Shown: positions 6,725 to 13,039, counted from the first letter of the stretch. The stretch: 13,039 nucleotides of DNA from an uncultured Blautia sp. (GCF_947654165.1 NZ_CANTKB010000046.1:1-13039); one strand, 5' to 3'. Notes: generated from the sequence alone by a model not told the origin. Translations and numbers: made by a program.

Positions 6725-7261
6725 ATGATATCACATGAAAGTATTGAAGAATTTATTTGTCAGTTTCCGGTATATCAATACGCATTTTTTAAACCGGAGG
6801 ATATTGAATTCTCTTTCCGGGTGCGTTGGATCTGTGAACAGGAATGTGAGCGGTACAACACGACCTGGGCATGTCCGCCTGCAGTGGGAAGTGTGGAGGA
6901 ATGCAGAAAACGCTGTCTGGAGTATGAAGAATGTTTTTTGTTTTCTACCATTGCCGAAGTTTCAGATGTGATCAATTTTGAAGAAACGCTGGCTACCAGG
7001 GCAGAACACGAAGAAATCACGGCAGCAGTTGAGAAATTTATCAGGGAGCAGGGGGCACAGTGTATGGCTTTGTCCACAGAATCCTGTGATATTTGTGAGA
7101 ACTGTGCCTATCCGGATGGTCCCTGCAGATTTCCGGAGAAAATGCATCCCTGTGTGGAAAGCCATGGGATCATTGTCAGTGAACTGGCAGAAAAATATGA
7201 TATGGAGTTTACGTTAAGCCCGAATCAGATTCTCTGGTTTGGAATCATTTTTATCAAATAA
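6725..7261 (+). CDS. DUF2284 cysteine-rich putative metal-binding protein (copy 2)
   Basis: A 178-residue DUF2284 protein of unknown function. Cysteines form two groups: Cys37, Cys41 and Cys50 (WICEQECERYNTTWACPP), and Cys121-x2-Cys124-x2-Cys127-x6-Cys134 (ESCDICENCAYPDGPCRFP). The second group and the WACPP and RFP anchors match the copy at 3414, but the remaining sequence is clearly diverged, so this is an old paralogue rather than a recent duplication. Metal or iron-sulfur binding is inferred from the cysteine spacing. GAGGA (6713-6717) precedes ATG 6725 by 7 nt. It lies 45 bp after the ATPase gene and 43 bp before yqfC, so it may be the first gene of the core transcript or the last of the accessory part. 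Confidence 0.88.
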   Translation: MISHESIEEFICQFPVYQYAFFKPEDIEFSFRVRWICEQECERYNTTWACPPAVGSVEECRKRCLEYEECFLFSTIAEVSDVINFEETLATRAEHEEITAAVEKFIREQGAQCMALSTESCDICENCAYPDGPCRFPEKMHPCVESHGIIVSELAEKYDMEFTLSPNQILWFGIIFIK

Positions 7262-7304
7262 TCCTCATATACTTGGATGAGAAGCAAAATCCGGAGGTCT
7301 TTTG

Positions 7305-7580
7305 GTGAATCAAAAGTTTCGCAAGGTTACCGGAAGAATTGGGGATTCCCTGCAGATTCCCAGAGATTTATCTTACCGGGAGTCTGTCCTGACCCTCACC
7401 GGTTCCAGGGAATTGTATATTGAGAATTATAAATGTATCCGCCAGTACAGGGATACCTGCATCCTGCTTCTTTCCCCTGAAAATCAGATAAAAATCCAGG
7501 GCACCTGCCTTGTCATTGAGTATTATACGGAGCTTGAGATGAAGATTACCGGAAATATCTGTAGTGTATCGTTTGTTTGA
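7305..7580 (+). CDS. yqfC: Sporulation protein YqfC (YabP/YqfC family)
   Basis: Small sporulation protein of the YabP/YqfC family, 91 residues, close to the usual 90-100. The family core is visible: an IP-RDLSYRESVLTLTG stretch, then LYIENYKCIRQY, then ILLLS...IKIQGTCLVIEYYTELEMKITG. In Bacillus subtilis yqfC is expressed in the mother cell under sigma-E; its molecular role is not known. GTG 7305 is preferred over TTG 7302 because GGAGG (7293-7297) gives 7-nt spacing to the GTG. Gene order yqfC-yqfD-phoH-ybeY is conserved across Firmicutes and supports the call. Its stop lies 13 bp before the yqfD start. Confidence 0.9.
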   Translation: MNQKFRKVTGRIGDSLQIPRDLSYRESVLTLTGSRELYIENYKCIRQYRDTCILLLSPENQIKIQGTCLVIEYYTELEMKITGNICSVSFV

Positions 7581-7593
7581 AGGAGGGGTAGGG

Positions 7594-8823
7594 GTGAAAG
7601 ACTGGAAGAATTACCGGAAAGGATATGTGCGTATCCGTGTATGTGCCCCAAGTCCGGAGCGTTTTTTGAATCTCTGTGCACACCATCAGATTTTTCTCTG
7701 GAATCTGGTGTATCGGGAAAAAGCATATGAGATGAGTGTCAGTATTTCCGGGTTTTACCGGATGCAGGGGATTTGCAGAAAAACACACGCCAGAGTCAAG
7801 ATCATAGGGAAATATGGACTGCCTTTCTTTTTTTACAGAAACCGAAAAAGAAAGGCATTTTTTCTTGGCATTTTTCTCGGCTTTTTTATTTTATGCATGC
7901 TTTCCAGGCATATCTGGAACATTCATGTGGAGGGAAACGTACATAACAGTACCCAGAGTATTTTAAACTATCTGGAAGATTTGGATGTACGCCATGGAGT
8001 ATTAAAGAAGAACCTGGACTGTGCATACATTGCCCAGCAGATGCGAGGGGAATTTCCGGATATCACCTGGGTTTCTGCCAGAATATCCGGCAGCAGGCTG
8101 ATTCTGGAAATCAAAGAAAATGCAACCGTTCTCCCAAAAGGAAAAGAACAGGCAGAAGCTTCTGATCTGGTTTCTGATAAGGCAGGAACCATTGTATCCA
8201 TGGTGACCAGAAAGGGACGTCCTTTGAAAAAGACAGGGGAAACTTGTGAAAAAGGAGAAGTTCTGGTAAGCGGAAGGCTGGAACTGTACAATGACAGCAA
8301 GGAAATCAGCAGATATGAATATACAGACGCAGATGCAGATGTGTATGTCCGGTATGATCTGGAGTATTATCAGGAATTTTCTATGAATTATAAAAAACCA
8401 GTTTACACAGGGGAAAAGAAGAAAGGCTATGTCTTACAGGCAGGAAATTATTATTTTCTGCTAAAAGGAAAACCAAAATGGCAGGAATATGATACTGTGA
8501 CAGGAATCCGGCAGCTGCGTATCACAGAAAATTTCAAACTGCCTGTTTTTTTGGGAACCAGCACGGATTACGAATATAAAACAAAGACTTGTACGTACAC
8601 AAAAGAAGAGGCTGAGAAAAAAGCCGGAGAGAAACTTCAGACACTTCTGAAAAGTTTAGAGGAAAAGGGGGTTCAAATATCCGGGAATCGTGTTAAAATA
8701 GGAATACATAACGGTGTTTGTACGGCACAGGGAACGTTGACAGTGATTGAAAAAACAGGGGTTCCTGCCGAGGTACAGATACTGGAACAGCCAGCAGAAA
8801 GGAACGCAGACGTAAATGAGTAA
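7594..8823 (+). CDS. yqfD: Sporulation protein YqfD
   Basis: Sporulation stage IV-type protein YqfD, 409 residues, near the family length of about 400. The N-terminus (WKNYRKGYVRIRVCAPSPERFLNLCAHH) is the family hallmark. A single hydrophobic segment at about 87-106 (FFLGIFLGFFILCML) anchors it in the membrane, followed by IWNIHVEGN, a segment resembling the FtsQ/DivIB-type POTRA start. The rest is predicted to face the intermembrane space or outside. It is a mother-cell sporulation protein with no defined biochemical role. GTG 7594 is chosen because AGGAGGGG (7581-7588) is 5 nt upstream; the longer in-frame GTG at 7564 lies inside yqfC. The last 8 bp overlap phoH, implying coupled translation. 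Confidence 0.9.
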   Translation: MKDWKNYRKGYVRIRVCAPSPERFLNLCAHHQIFLWNLVYREKAYEMSVSISGFYRMQGICRKTHARVKIIGKYGLPFFFYRNRKRKAFFLGIFLGFFILCMLSRHIWNIHVEGNVHNSTQSILNYLEDLDVRHGVLKKNLDCAYIAQQMRGEFPDITWVSARISGSRLILEIKENATVLPKGKEQAEASDLVSDKAGTIVSMVTRKGRPLKKTGETCEKGEVLVSGRLELYNDSKEISRYEYTDADADVYVRYDLEYYQEFSMNYKKPVYTGEKKKGYVLQAGNYYFLLKGKPKWQEYDTVTGIRQLRITENFKLPVFLGTSTDYEYKTKTCTYTKEEAEKKAGEKLQTLLKSLEEKGVQISGNRVKIGIHNGVCTAQGTLTVIEKTGVPAEVQILEQPAERNADVNE

Positions 8824-9844
8824 TATTTGTGAAGAAAAAATGGAATTGCCTGCAGAACATGAGAGAAACGTGTTCGGACAGTTTGACGAACATGCAAAAT
8901 TGATAGAGAAGACCCTGGGTGTCACTTTGATCTCCAGAGACGGTCAGCTAAAGATACTGGGGCCTCAGGTTGCCTGTAACCAGGCGGTGAAAATGCTGAA
9001 AGAATTTTTGGAATTATCCAAACGTGGAAATACCATTACTCAGCAAAATGTAACTTATGCACTGTCTCTTACCATGGAAGAAAAGACTTCCGTGATGACA
9101 GAGATAGACAGGGACTGTATCTGTCACACCTTGAACGGAAGACCCATTAAACCGAAAACACTGGGACAGAAGCAGTATGTGGATGCTATACGGAAGAAAA
9201 TGATCGTATTCGGTATGGGACCGGCGGGAACCGGAAAAACCTATCTTGCCATGGCCATGGCGATCACTGCATTTAAAAATGACGAGGTGGGAAGGATCAT
9301 TCTCACCCGACCTGCCATTGAGGCCGGAGAGAAGCTGGGATTTCTTCCCGGAGACCTTCAGAGCAAGGTAGACCCGTATTTAAGACCTCTTTATGATGCT
9401 TTGTATGAGATCATGGGGGCAGACAGTTTTGCAAAAAATATGGAGAAGGGGCTGATAGAAGTGGCTCCTCTGGCCTATATGAGAGGCCGTACCTTGGATA
9501 ATGCATTTATTATCCTGGATGAGGCACAGAATACCACACCGGCTCAGATGAAGATGTTCCTTACCAGAATCGGTTTTGGTTCCAAGGTCATCGTGACCGG
9601 AGATTCCTCTCAGAAAGACTTGCCGTCCGGAGCCCGTTCCGGTCTGGATGTGGCACTTCATGTATTGAAGAAAGTAGAGGATATCGGCTTTTGTCAGCTC
9701 ACGAACAAGGATGTGGTCCGTCATCCTCTGGTACAGAAGATTGTCCAGGCTTATGATGATTATGAGAAAAAAGAAAAGCCGGAAAAAAATGAGCGGAAAG
9801 AGCGTGTGGGCAAAAGAGAGAACAGAAGAGAAAGAAGAAAATAA
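8816..9844 (+). CDS. phoH: PhoH-family ATPase (PhoL type)
   Basis: Cytoplasmic PhoH-family P-loop ATPase, 342 residues. An N-terminal region of about 110 residues precedes the ATPase core. Walker A is GPAGTGKTYLAM (Gly135-Thr142, Lys141), Walker B is AFIILDEAQN (Asp235, Glu236), and the VTGDSSQKDLP sensor-like motif follows. The C-terminus ends in a strongly basic and acidic tail (about 322-342, rich in Lys, Glu and Arg) of low complexity. PhoH proteins are linked to RNA metabolism and are often next to ybeY, as here. ATG 8816 overlaps the end of yqfD; AAAGGA (8798-8803) is 12 nt upstream, a long spacing, so coupling to yqfD or use of ATG 8840 is possible. Confidence 0.93.
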   Translation: MSNICEEKMELPAEHERNVFGQFDEHAKLIEKTLGVTLISRDGQLKILGPQVACNQAVKMLKEFLELSKRGNTITQQNVTYALSLTMEEKTSVMTEIDRDCICHTLNGRPIKPKTLGQKQYVDAIRKKMIVFGMGPAGTGKTYLAMAMAITAFKNDEVGRIILTRPAIEAGEKLGFLPGDLQSKVDPYLRPLYDALYEIMGADSFAKNMEKGLIEVAPLAYMRGRTLDNAFIILDEAQNTTPAQMKMFLTRIGFGSKVIVTGDSSQKDLPSGARSGLDVALHVLKKVEDIGFCQLTNKDVVRHPLVQKIVQAYDDYEKKEKPEKNERKERVGKRENRRERRK

Positions 9845-9858
9845 AGGAGCGGTATGTC

Positions 9859-10353
9859 ATGACGTTAAACATTGAGATGGAATACGAATCTTTGTTATCT
9901 TTTGATTATCAGGAGATTGCGAAAAGTGTAGCAGAGGAGGCACTGGATTTTGAAGGATGTCCCTATGAGGCAGAAATCAATCTGGTGCTCACGGGAGAAG
10001 AGGAGATTCAGAGAACCAACCGGGAATTTCGCCAGATGGATAAGGTGACAGATGTCTTGTCCTTTCCCATGGTGGAATATGAAAGACCGGGAGATTTTTC
10101 ACTTGTGGAAGAAGACCCTTCCTGCTTTCATCCGGATACCGGAGAGCTGATGCTGGGAGATATTATGATTTGTATTCCCAGGATGCAGGAACAGGCCGTA
10201 AGCTACGGCCACGGAGAAGTGCGGGAATTTGCATTTTTGATCGCCCACAGTATGCTGCATCTGATGGGATATGACCATATGACACCAGATGAGGCAGCGG
10301 TGATGGAACGCAAACAGTCTGAAATTCTGGAGCATTTGGGGATTACCAGATAA
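9859..10353 (+). CDS. ybeY: Endoribonuclease YbeY, 16S rRNA maturation
   Basis: Metal-dependent endoribonuclease involved in 16S rRNA 3'-end maturation and 70S ribosome quality control; 164 residues, typical length. The zinc-binding motif H-x3-H-x5-H is intact in HSMLHLMGYDH (His130, His134, His140). The DKVTDVLSFP segment, also family-specific, is present at about residues 55-64, followed by a somewhat longer acidic loop (about 70-95) than in E. coli and then GELMLGDIMICIP. AAAGGAG (9843-9849) is 9 nt before ATG 9859; an ATG at 9854 is followed at once by a stop. It starts 14 bp after phoH. Confidence 0.96.
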   Translation: MTLNIEMEYESLLSFDYQEIAKSVAEEALDFEGCPYEAEINLVLTGEEEIQRTNREFRQMDKVTDVLSFPMVEYERPGDFSLVEEDPSCFHPDTGELMLGDIMICIPRMQEQAVSYGHGEVREFAFLIAHSMLHLMGYDHMTPDEAAVMERKQSEILEHLGITR

Positions 10354-10415
10354 AACTGAATAAATAGCAAAAATATGCCGATACTATAGGTAATTCAGAT
10401 AAAGGAGGGGTTCTG

Positions 10416-10898
10416 ATGAAAAGAACCATGTATAGCATCGGCTTTTTTCTTGCAGTTTTGTTTCTGTGTTCCGGTTTTTTTCTAAGTTACCAGGTCAGTC
10501 AGATGAGAGAGAAGATCAGGACATTGGAGAATGACTCTGCTATGGCAAAACAGGAAGTTTCTGCCCTTTCTAATGCCAGAAAACAAGATTTCATATTTGA
10601 GCGTTATGAGGATGGAGAACTGAAAAGAGAGGTTTACCGCATCTGGGCATATGGGACAGACCATGTAGTCCTGAAACAGGAAAAGGCGGGTACAGAAGAG
10701 AAGGAGCAACAAACCTTTTGCCTGCAGGTAGAAAATGGTTATGTGGTGGTGTATCAGGAAGGTGGAAGCCAGGTATATGAATACACAGACATCCCCCTGG
10801 AAGCCTTGCCCACAGAATTACAGTCCCAGGTGCTTTTAGGAAAAGTCCTTCATAGCCAGGACGAACTGTATAATTTTTTGGAGAATTATTCCAGTTAA
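10416..10898 (+). CDS. Membrane-anchored protein with BofC-like C-terminal domain
   Basis: A 160-residue protein with one N-terminal membrane segment (about 7-24, IGFFLAVLFLCSGFFLSY) and then a short coiled-coil-like stretch (about 27-55, QMREKIRTLENDSAM). The rest is probably extracytoplasmic. The C-terminal half (FCLQVENGYVVVYQEGGS, then YEYTDIPLEALPTELQ and a final DELYNFLENYSS) resembles the BofC C-terminal domain found in many clostridial sporulation-linked proteins; this is recognition from memory and not a database match. BofC in B. subtilis acts in the forespore on the pro-sigma-K checkpoint, but that role should not be assumed here. AAAGGAGG (10401-10408) precedes ATG 10416 by 7 nt. 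It sits 62 bp after ybeY with no terminator between. Confidence 0.62.
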   Translation: MKRTMYSIGFFLAVLFLCSGFFLSYQVSQMREKIRTLENDSAMAKQEVSALSNARKQDFIFERYEDGELKREVYRIWAYGTDHVVLKQEKAGTEEKEQQTFCLQVENGYVVVYQEGGSQVYEYTDIPLEALPTELQSQVLLGKVLHSQDELYNFLENYSS

Positions 10899-10988
10899 GG
10901 GGAGTTTTTCATGGTCTGTATCTGGACGAACCGAAAAAAATGGTGTAATATAAAAAAATATGAAATGAAACCAAAGAGGTACAGATAT

Positions 10989-11831
10989 ATGAACATGCGT
11001 GAAAGACTGAAAGAAAAACAGAGAATTGTAATAAAAATCGGTTCATCCTCCCTGACTCATGTCAATACCGGGAAGTTGGATCTGACAAAACTGGAAATCT
11101 TGGTGCGGGAACTGTCGGATATCCATAATCAGGGGAAAGATGTGATCCTGGTATCCTCCGGTGCCATTGCTGTTGGACGTGCTGCCATGGGGATTGACCA
11201 TAAGCCGGACAAATTATCCCAGAAACAGGCTTGTGCTGCCATCGGCCAGGCCAGACTGATGATGATTTACCAGAAACTATTTTCTGAGTATGGACAGACA
11301 GCGGCTCAGGTTCTTATGACGAAATATACCATGACCAATGATGTGAGCCGTGAAAACGCTAAAAATACATTTGAAAGTCTGTTGGAGATGGGTGCCATTC
11401 CCATTGTAAATGAAAACGATACGGTTTCTACAGATGAGATTGAGTTTGGTGATAATGACACCTTATCGGCTCTGGTAGCTGCCCTGGTAGATGCGGATCT
11501 TCTGGTATTACTCTCTGATATTGACGGGCTGTTTACGGATGATCCCCATGTGAACCCAGATGCAAAGTTTATTGATGTTGTAGAGCATTTGGATGAAGAT
11601 TTGATGGAGATGGGGAAGGATTCCACAGGAAGCAGTGTGGGAACCGGTGGTATGGCAACAAAATTATCTGCGGCAAGAATCGCCGGAGGAGCAGGGGCAG
11701 ATATGGTCATTGCCAATGGCGGCGATTTCCATGTCATACATAAAATCATGCAGGGACGGAATCACGGAACCTTGTTTTTAGGAAGTAAAAAGGACCAAGC
11801 TGCTTTACAGCAGATGTTTGAACATTTATAA
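10989..11831 (+). CDS. proB: Glutamate 5-kinase, PUA-less
   Basis: First enzyme of proline synthesis: phosphorylates glutamate to gamma-glutamyl phosphate, then used by ProA. The protein is 280 residues and consists only of the amino-acid kinase domain. Motifs seen are KIGSSSL (16-22), VSSGAIAVG (55-63), NENDTVSTDE (141-150) and FGDNDTLSA (153-161), all needed for ATP and glutamate binding. The C-terminal PUA domain of the 367-residue E. coli enzyme is absent, as in other short ProB proteins. ATG 10989 follows AAAGAGG (10973-10979) by 9 nt; the frame is open back to 10911 but that extension has no family similarity. The upstream 90 bp show a possible extended -10 (TGGTGTAAT, 10941-10949) with a poor -35. 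proA is not adjacent. Confidence 0.95.
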   Translation: MNMRERLKEKQRIVIKIGSSSLTHVNTGKLDLTKLEILVRELSDIHNQGKDVILVSSGAIAVGRAAMGIDHKPDKLSQKQACAAIGQARLMMIYQKLFSEYGQTAAQVLMTKYTMTNDVSRENAKNTFESLLEMGAIPIVNENDTVSTDEIEFGDNDTLSALVAALVDADLLVLLSDIDGLFTDDPHVNPDAKFIDVVEHLDEDLMEMGKDSTGSSVGTGGMATKLSAARIAGGAGADMVIANGGDFHVIHKIMQGRNHGTLFLGSKKDQAALQQMFEHL

Positions 11832-11854
11832 TAGAAAAAGGAGTAAAAAGACCT

Positions 11855-12076
11855 ATGGATGCAAAAAAAATCGAAAGAATCAATCAATTGGCCAGAAAGT
11901 CAAAACAGGAAGGACTTACCCCTTTGGAAAAGGAAGAACAGCAGAAACTCCGGGCAGAATATATTGCGTCTGTTCGTATGAATCTGAAAGCACAGTTGGA
12001 TAATATTGACATTCAGCAGGAAGATGGAACCATTGTCAATTTAGGAGAAAAATATGGCAGAAAAAAAGCTCATTAG
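11855..12076 (+). CDS. DUF896 small protein
   Basis: A 73-residue DUF896 (YnzC-like) protein of unknown function, small, charged and likely cytoplasmic. The family signature KKIERINQLARKSK, then GLTPLEKEEQQKLRAEYI is present, and VRMNLKAQLDNI follows; the C-terminus is Lys/Arg rich. AAAAGGAG (11836-11843) precedes ATG 11855 by 11 nt. It overlaps the start of the cyclo-ligase gene by 23 bp, so the two are probably cotranscribed and translationally coupled. Some family members are tied to SOS genes, but nothing here shows that. Confidence 0.93.
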   Translation: MDAKKIERINQLARKSKQEGLTPLEKEEQQKLRAEYIASVRMNLKAQLDNIDIQQEDGTIVNLGEKYGRKKAH

Positions 12077-12605
12077 AAAAGAAATTTTTGAGAAACGCAA
12101 AGAATTGACTCAGGAACAAGCGGAAGAATGGAGCAGAGAAATCTGTCAAAAAGTGATTTCCCTGCCACAGTTCCAGGAGGCGTCCTGTGTTTACGCTTAT
12201 GTAGATTATAACAAAGAAGTTGTGACCAGAGGGATTATTGAGGCTGCATGGAAACAGGGAAAACGTGTGGCGGTTCCGAAGGTTACCGGCCCGGGTAAGA
12301 TGCAGTACTATTATCTGGAGTCTTTTGAACAACTGGCACCCGGTTATTTCCAGATTCCAGAGCCGGCGTGGGGCAAAGAGGCACAGGAGGAAGATGCTTT
12401 CTTAGTCGTTCCCGGTGTGGCATTTGATGAGAACCGCCACAGAGCAGGATATGGACAGGGATTTTATGACCGATATCTGGCTGCTCACAGAAAACATGCT
12501 ACGGCTGCCGTGGCTTTTGAATTTCAGATCGTGGAGGAAGTTCCGGCAGAACCTACGGATATTTTTCCGGATCTGGTAATCACGGAAAAACGAATTCTAT
12601 CATAG
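12054..12605 (+). CDS. 5-formyltetrahydrofolate cyclo-ligase
   Basis: ATP-dependent enzyme (MTHFS) converting 5-formyltetrahydrofolate to 5,10-methenyltetrahydrofolate in the folate one-carbon pool; cytoplasmic. The 183-residue length fits. An N-terminal IRKEIFEKRKEL helix is followed by VYAYVDYNKEVVT, VAVPKV and the substrate/ATP signature PGVAFDENRHRAGYGQGFYD (Gly132-Asp139). TTAGGAG (12041-12047) lies 6 nt before ATG 12054, within the DUF896 gene. The terminator 6 bp after its stop closes the operon. In related genomes proA often sits nearby; here a toxin-antitoxin locus follows instead. Confidence 0.94.
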   Translation: MAEKKLIRKEIFEKRKELTQEQAEEWSREICQKVISLPQFQEASCVYAYVDYNKEVVTRGIIEAAWKQGKRVAVPKVTGPGKMQYYYLESFEQLAPGYFQIPEPAWGKEAQEEDAFLVVPGVAFDENRHRAGYGQGFYDRYLAAHRKHATAAVAFEFQIVEEVPAEPTDIFPDLVITEKRILS

Positions 12606-12610
12606 AAGGA

Positions 12611-12634
12611 GGCACAGCGAAAGCTGTGTCTTTT
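12611..12634 (+). terminator. Rho-independent terminator after the core block
   Basis: GGCACAGC (12611-12618) pairs with GCTGTGTC (12623-12630) around a GAAA tetraloop, with one G-T wobble, followed by TTTT. It lies just after the cyclo-ligase stop and separates the operon from the toxin-antitoxin locus. Confidence 0.9.
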
Positions 12635-12668
12635 CCTATGCTTTCATGGTTATTATAGTTGTTATAAT

Positions 12669-12697
12669 TTGACAAATAGATTTTCTTGCCATATAAT
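12669..12697 (+). promoter_or_regulatory. Consensus sigma-A promoter for the antitoxin RNA
   Basis: TTGACA (12669-12674) and TATAAT (12692-12697) are both perfect and separated by 17 bp, the strongest promoter in the window. Transcription would start near 12704. No ORF with a ribosome binding site follows, which fits an RNA product. Confidence 0.85.
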
Positions 12698-12703
12698 ATA
12701 TTT

Positions 12704-12812
12704 AGCAAGACAGCCAGTAAGGGAGGTTAAGGCTCCCCGACCTGGTAAATATATAAACTAGCTAAAGAGATAGCCGCCTATTCTTTTCCAGAGAGCAGGG
12801 CGGCTATTTCTT
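12704..12812 (+). ncRNA. Putative type I antitoxin RNA
   Basis: Predicted RNA of about 109 nt from the consensus promoter to the shared terminator. It contains a GGGAG/CTCCC hairpin (12721-12725 with 12733-12737). Its 3' part is antisense to the last codons, stop and terminator of the toxin gene. It also carries GTAAGGGA (12717-12724) and CCTGGTAAATATAT (12741-12754), which can pair with the 5' region of the toxin mRNA because the same sequences occur in the same orientation at 12917-12924 and 12947-12960. This would let it block toxin translation from the 5' end, as RNAII does for fst in pAD1. Ends are approximate. Confidence 0.72.
12765..12812. terminator. Bidirectional terminator shared by toxin and antitoxin
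   Basis: A 14-bp stem (12765-12778 with 12799-12812, one G-T) is built on TAGCCGCC and GGCGGCTA, with a 20-nt loop. Read on + it is followed by TTTCTT within the stem end; read on - by the matching CTCTTT. Both convergent transcripts therefore can end here. The toxin stop codon lies inside the stem. Confidence 0.78.
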
Positions 12813-12890
12813 ATGTGATGTATATGTAAGGATTGCTACGATAAGTAAAGCTATGTTTACAATCAAGCTCAATTCTTCATACGTACTCAT
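12804..12890 (-). CDS. Holin-like hydrophobic toxin peptide, 28 residues
   Basis: A 28-residue peptide read on the minus strand: MSTYEELSLIVNIALLIVAI followed by LTYTSHKK. It has a short polar N-terminus, one hydrophobic helix (about residues 7-22) and a basic end, the pattern of the putative holin-like toxin family (Hol_Tox) and of TxpA-type type I toxins, which also begin MSTYE. It is expected to insert in and harm the cytoplasmic membrane when unrestrained. AGGAGGGG (12897-12904) lies 6 nt upstream of ATG 12890; an in-frame ATG two codons earlier abuts the ribosome binding site and is unlikely. Too short for standard gene callers, so easily missed. The family call is from recognition of the sequence pattern. 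Confidence 0.82.
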   Translation of the reverse strand: MSTYEELSLIVNIALLIVAILTYTSHKK

Positions 12891-12896
12891 AAGCAT

Positions 12897-12904
12897 CCCC
12901 TCCT
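12897..12904 (-). promoter_or_regulatory. Strong Shine-Dalgarno of the toxin gene
   Basis: AGGAGGGG on the minus strand, 6 nt before the toxin ATG. A strong site on a toxic peptide implies tight RNA-level control. The antitoxin-pairing repeat GTAAGGGA (12917-12924) begins 12 nt upstream. Confidence 0.85.
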
Positions 12905-12959
12905 GTCAAGACTCAGGTAAGGGAACCACAGCCGTCCTACTGGCTGCCTGGGTAAATAT

Positions 12960-12965
12960 ATTATA
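12960..12965 (-). promoter_or_regulatory. Candidate -10 of the toxin promoter
   Basis: TATAAT on the minus strand, within ATATAATATATTTA, which also forms the -10 region of the antitoxin promoter. No -35 better than GGATAA is visible at 17 bp, so the toxin promoter looks much weaker than the antitoxin promoter. The mRNA would start near 12953, giving a leader of about 63 nt with a CAGCC/GGCTG hairpin (12929-12946). Nothing else is seen between 12971 and 13039. Confidence 0.55.
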
Positions 12966-13039
12966 TTGTCATGTGCTTTCCTTTATCCTGAATTATTCAC
13001 GGAACAGTATCTGAACTGATAACTGCACCATGAATCTGA

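Larger units (their letters stand above)
12717..12960. repeat. Direct-repeat pair DRa/DRb of the toxin-antitoxin locus
   Basis: Two elements recur in the same order and orientation: GTAAGGGA at 12717-12724 and 12917-12924, exactly 200 bp apart, and CCTGG(G)TAAATATAT at 12741-12754 and 12947-12961. Because the RNAs are convergent, direct repeats in DNA become complementary between the RNAs. The two RNA starts also share an inverted copy (ATATAATATATTTA, then CAGCCAGTA). Confidence 0.75.

Noticed and set aside
7240..7285. Sigma-E promoter for yqfC (CATATACT as -10)
   Set aside because: Only a loose match to the -10 and no convincing -35 at the right distance. sigma-E control is expected from B. 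subtilis but not shown here.
11306..11749. 147-codon minus-strand ORF inside proB
   Set aside because: Antisense shadow of proB, with Ser/Ala-rich composition and no ribosome binding site.
12663..12668. Second TATAAT just upstream of the antitoxin promoter
   Set aside because: No -35 at suitable spacing; it overlaps the real -35 region.

Overview
The window reads as chromosomal DNA of a low-GC, Gram-positive, spore-forming Clostridia member, most likely Lachnospiraceae (inference). The signs are AGGAGG-type ribosome binding sites on nearly every gene, the sporulation pair yqfC-yqfD joined to phoH-ybeY, a short PUA-less ProB, a DUF896 protein, a GHKL/LytTR two-component pair, and an AAA-ATPase/PD-(D/E)XK (DUF1703-type) protein. 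Every protein gene is on the + strand except one 28-residue toxin gene at the far right.

Region 1 (1-4360) is accessory. It holds an AgrC-like sensor kinase with an unclear 5' end and its LytTR response regulator, followed closely by a GNAT acetyltransferase, a metallo-beta-lactamase-fold hydrolase and a cysteine-rich DUF2284 protein that overlaps the hydrolase. It ends in a second GNAT gene that is cut off after about 82 codons.

Region 2 (4361-6679) looks like inserted or rearranged DNA. The broken GNAT gene is followed by two hairpins and a strong intrinsic terminator, then a previously unlabelled tandem array of six degenerate units of about 52 bp (4551-4862) whose junctions form hairpins, a dubious 42-codon ORF, and the AAA-ATPase/nuclease gene. 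A second, diverged DUF2284 gene (6725-7261) follows.

Region 3 (7305-12634) is a core block: yqfC-yqfD-phoH-ybeY, a membrane-anchored protein with a BofC-like C-terminus, then proB, DUF896 and 5-formyltetrahydrofolate cyclo-ligase. Genes abut or overlap (yqfD/phoH by 8 bp, DUF896/cyclo-ligase by 23 bp). The block closes with a GAAA-tetraloop terminator. proA is not in the window.

Region 4 (12635-13039) is, in my reading, a compact type I toxin-antitoxin locus. A minus-strand ORF encodes a 28-residue holin-like hydrophobic peptide. It converges with a consensus + strand promoter (TTGACA-17-TATAAT) that drives a short RNA. The two transcripts share one bidirectional terminator and carry short direct repeats (GTAAGGGA and CCTGG(G)TAAATATAT), giving antisense pairing at the toxin mRNA 5' end. 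This is the layout of the par (fst/RNAII) locus of plasmid pAD1, but with a different toxin family. It and the repeat array are the two most interesting items here.
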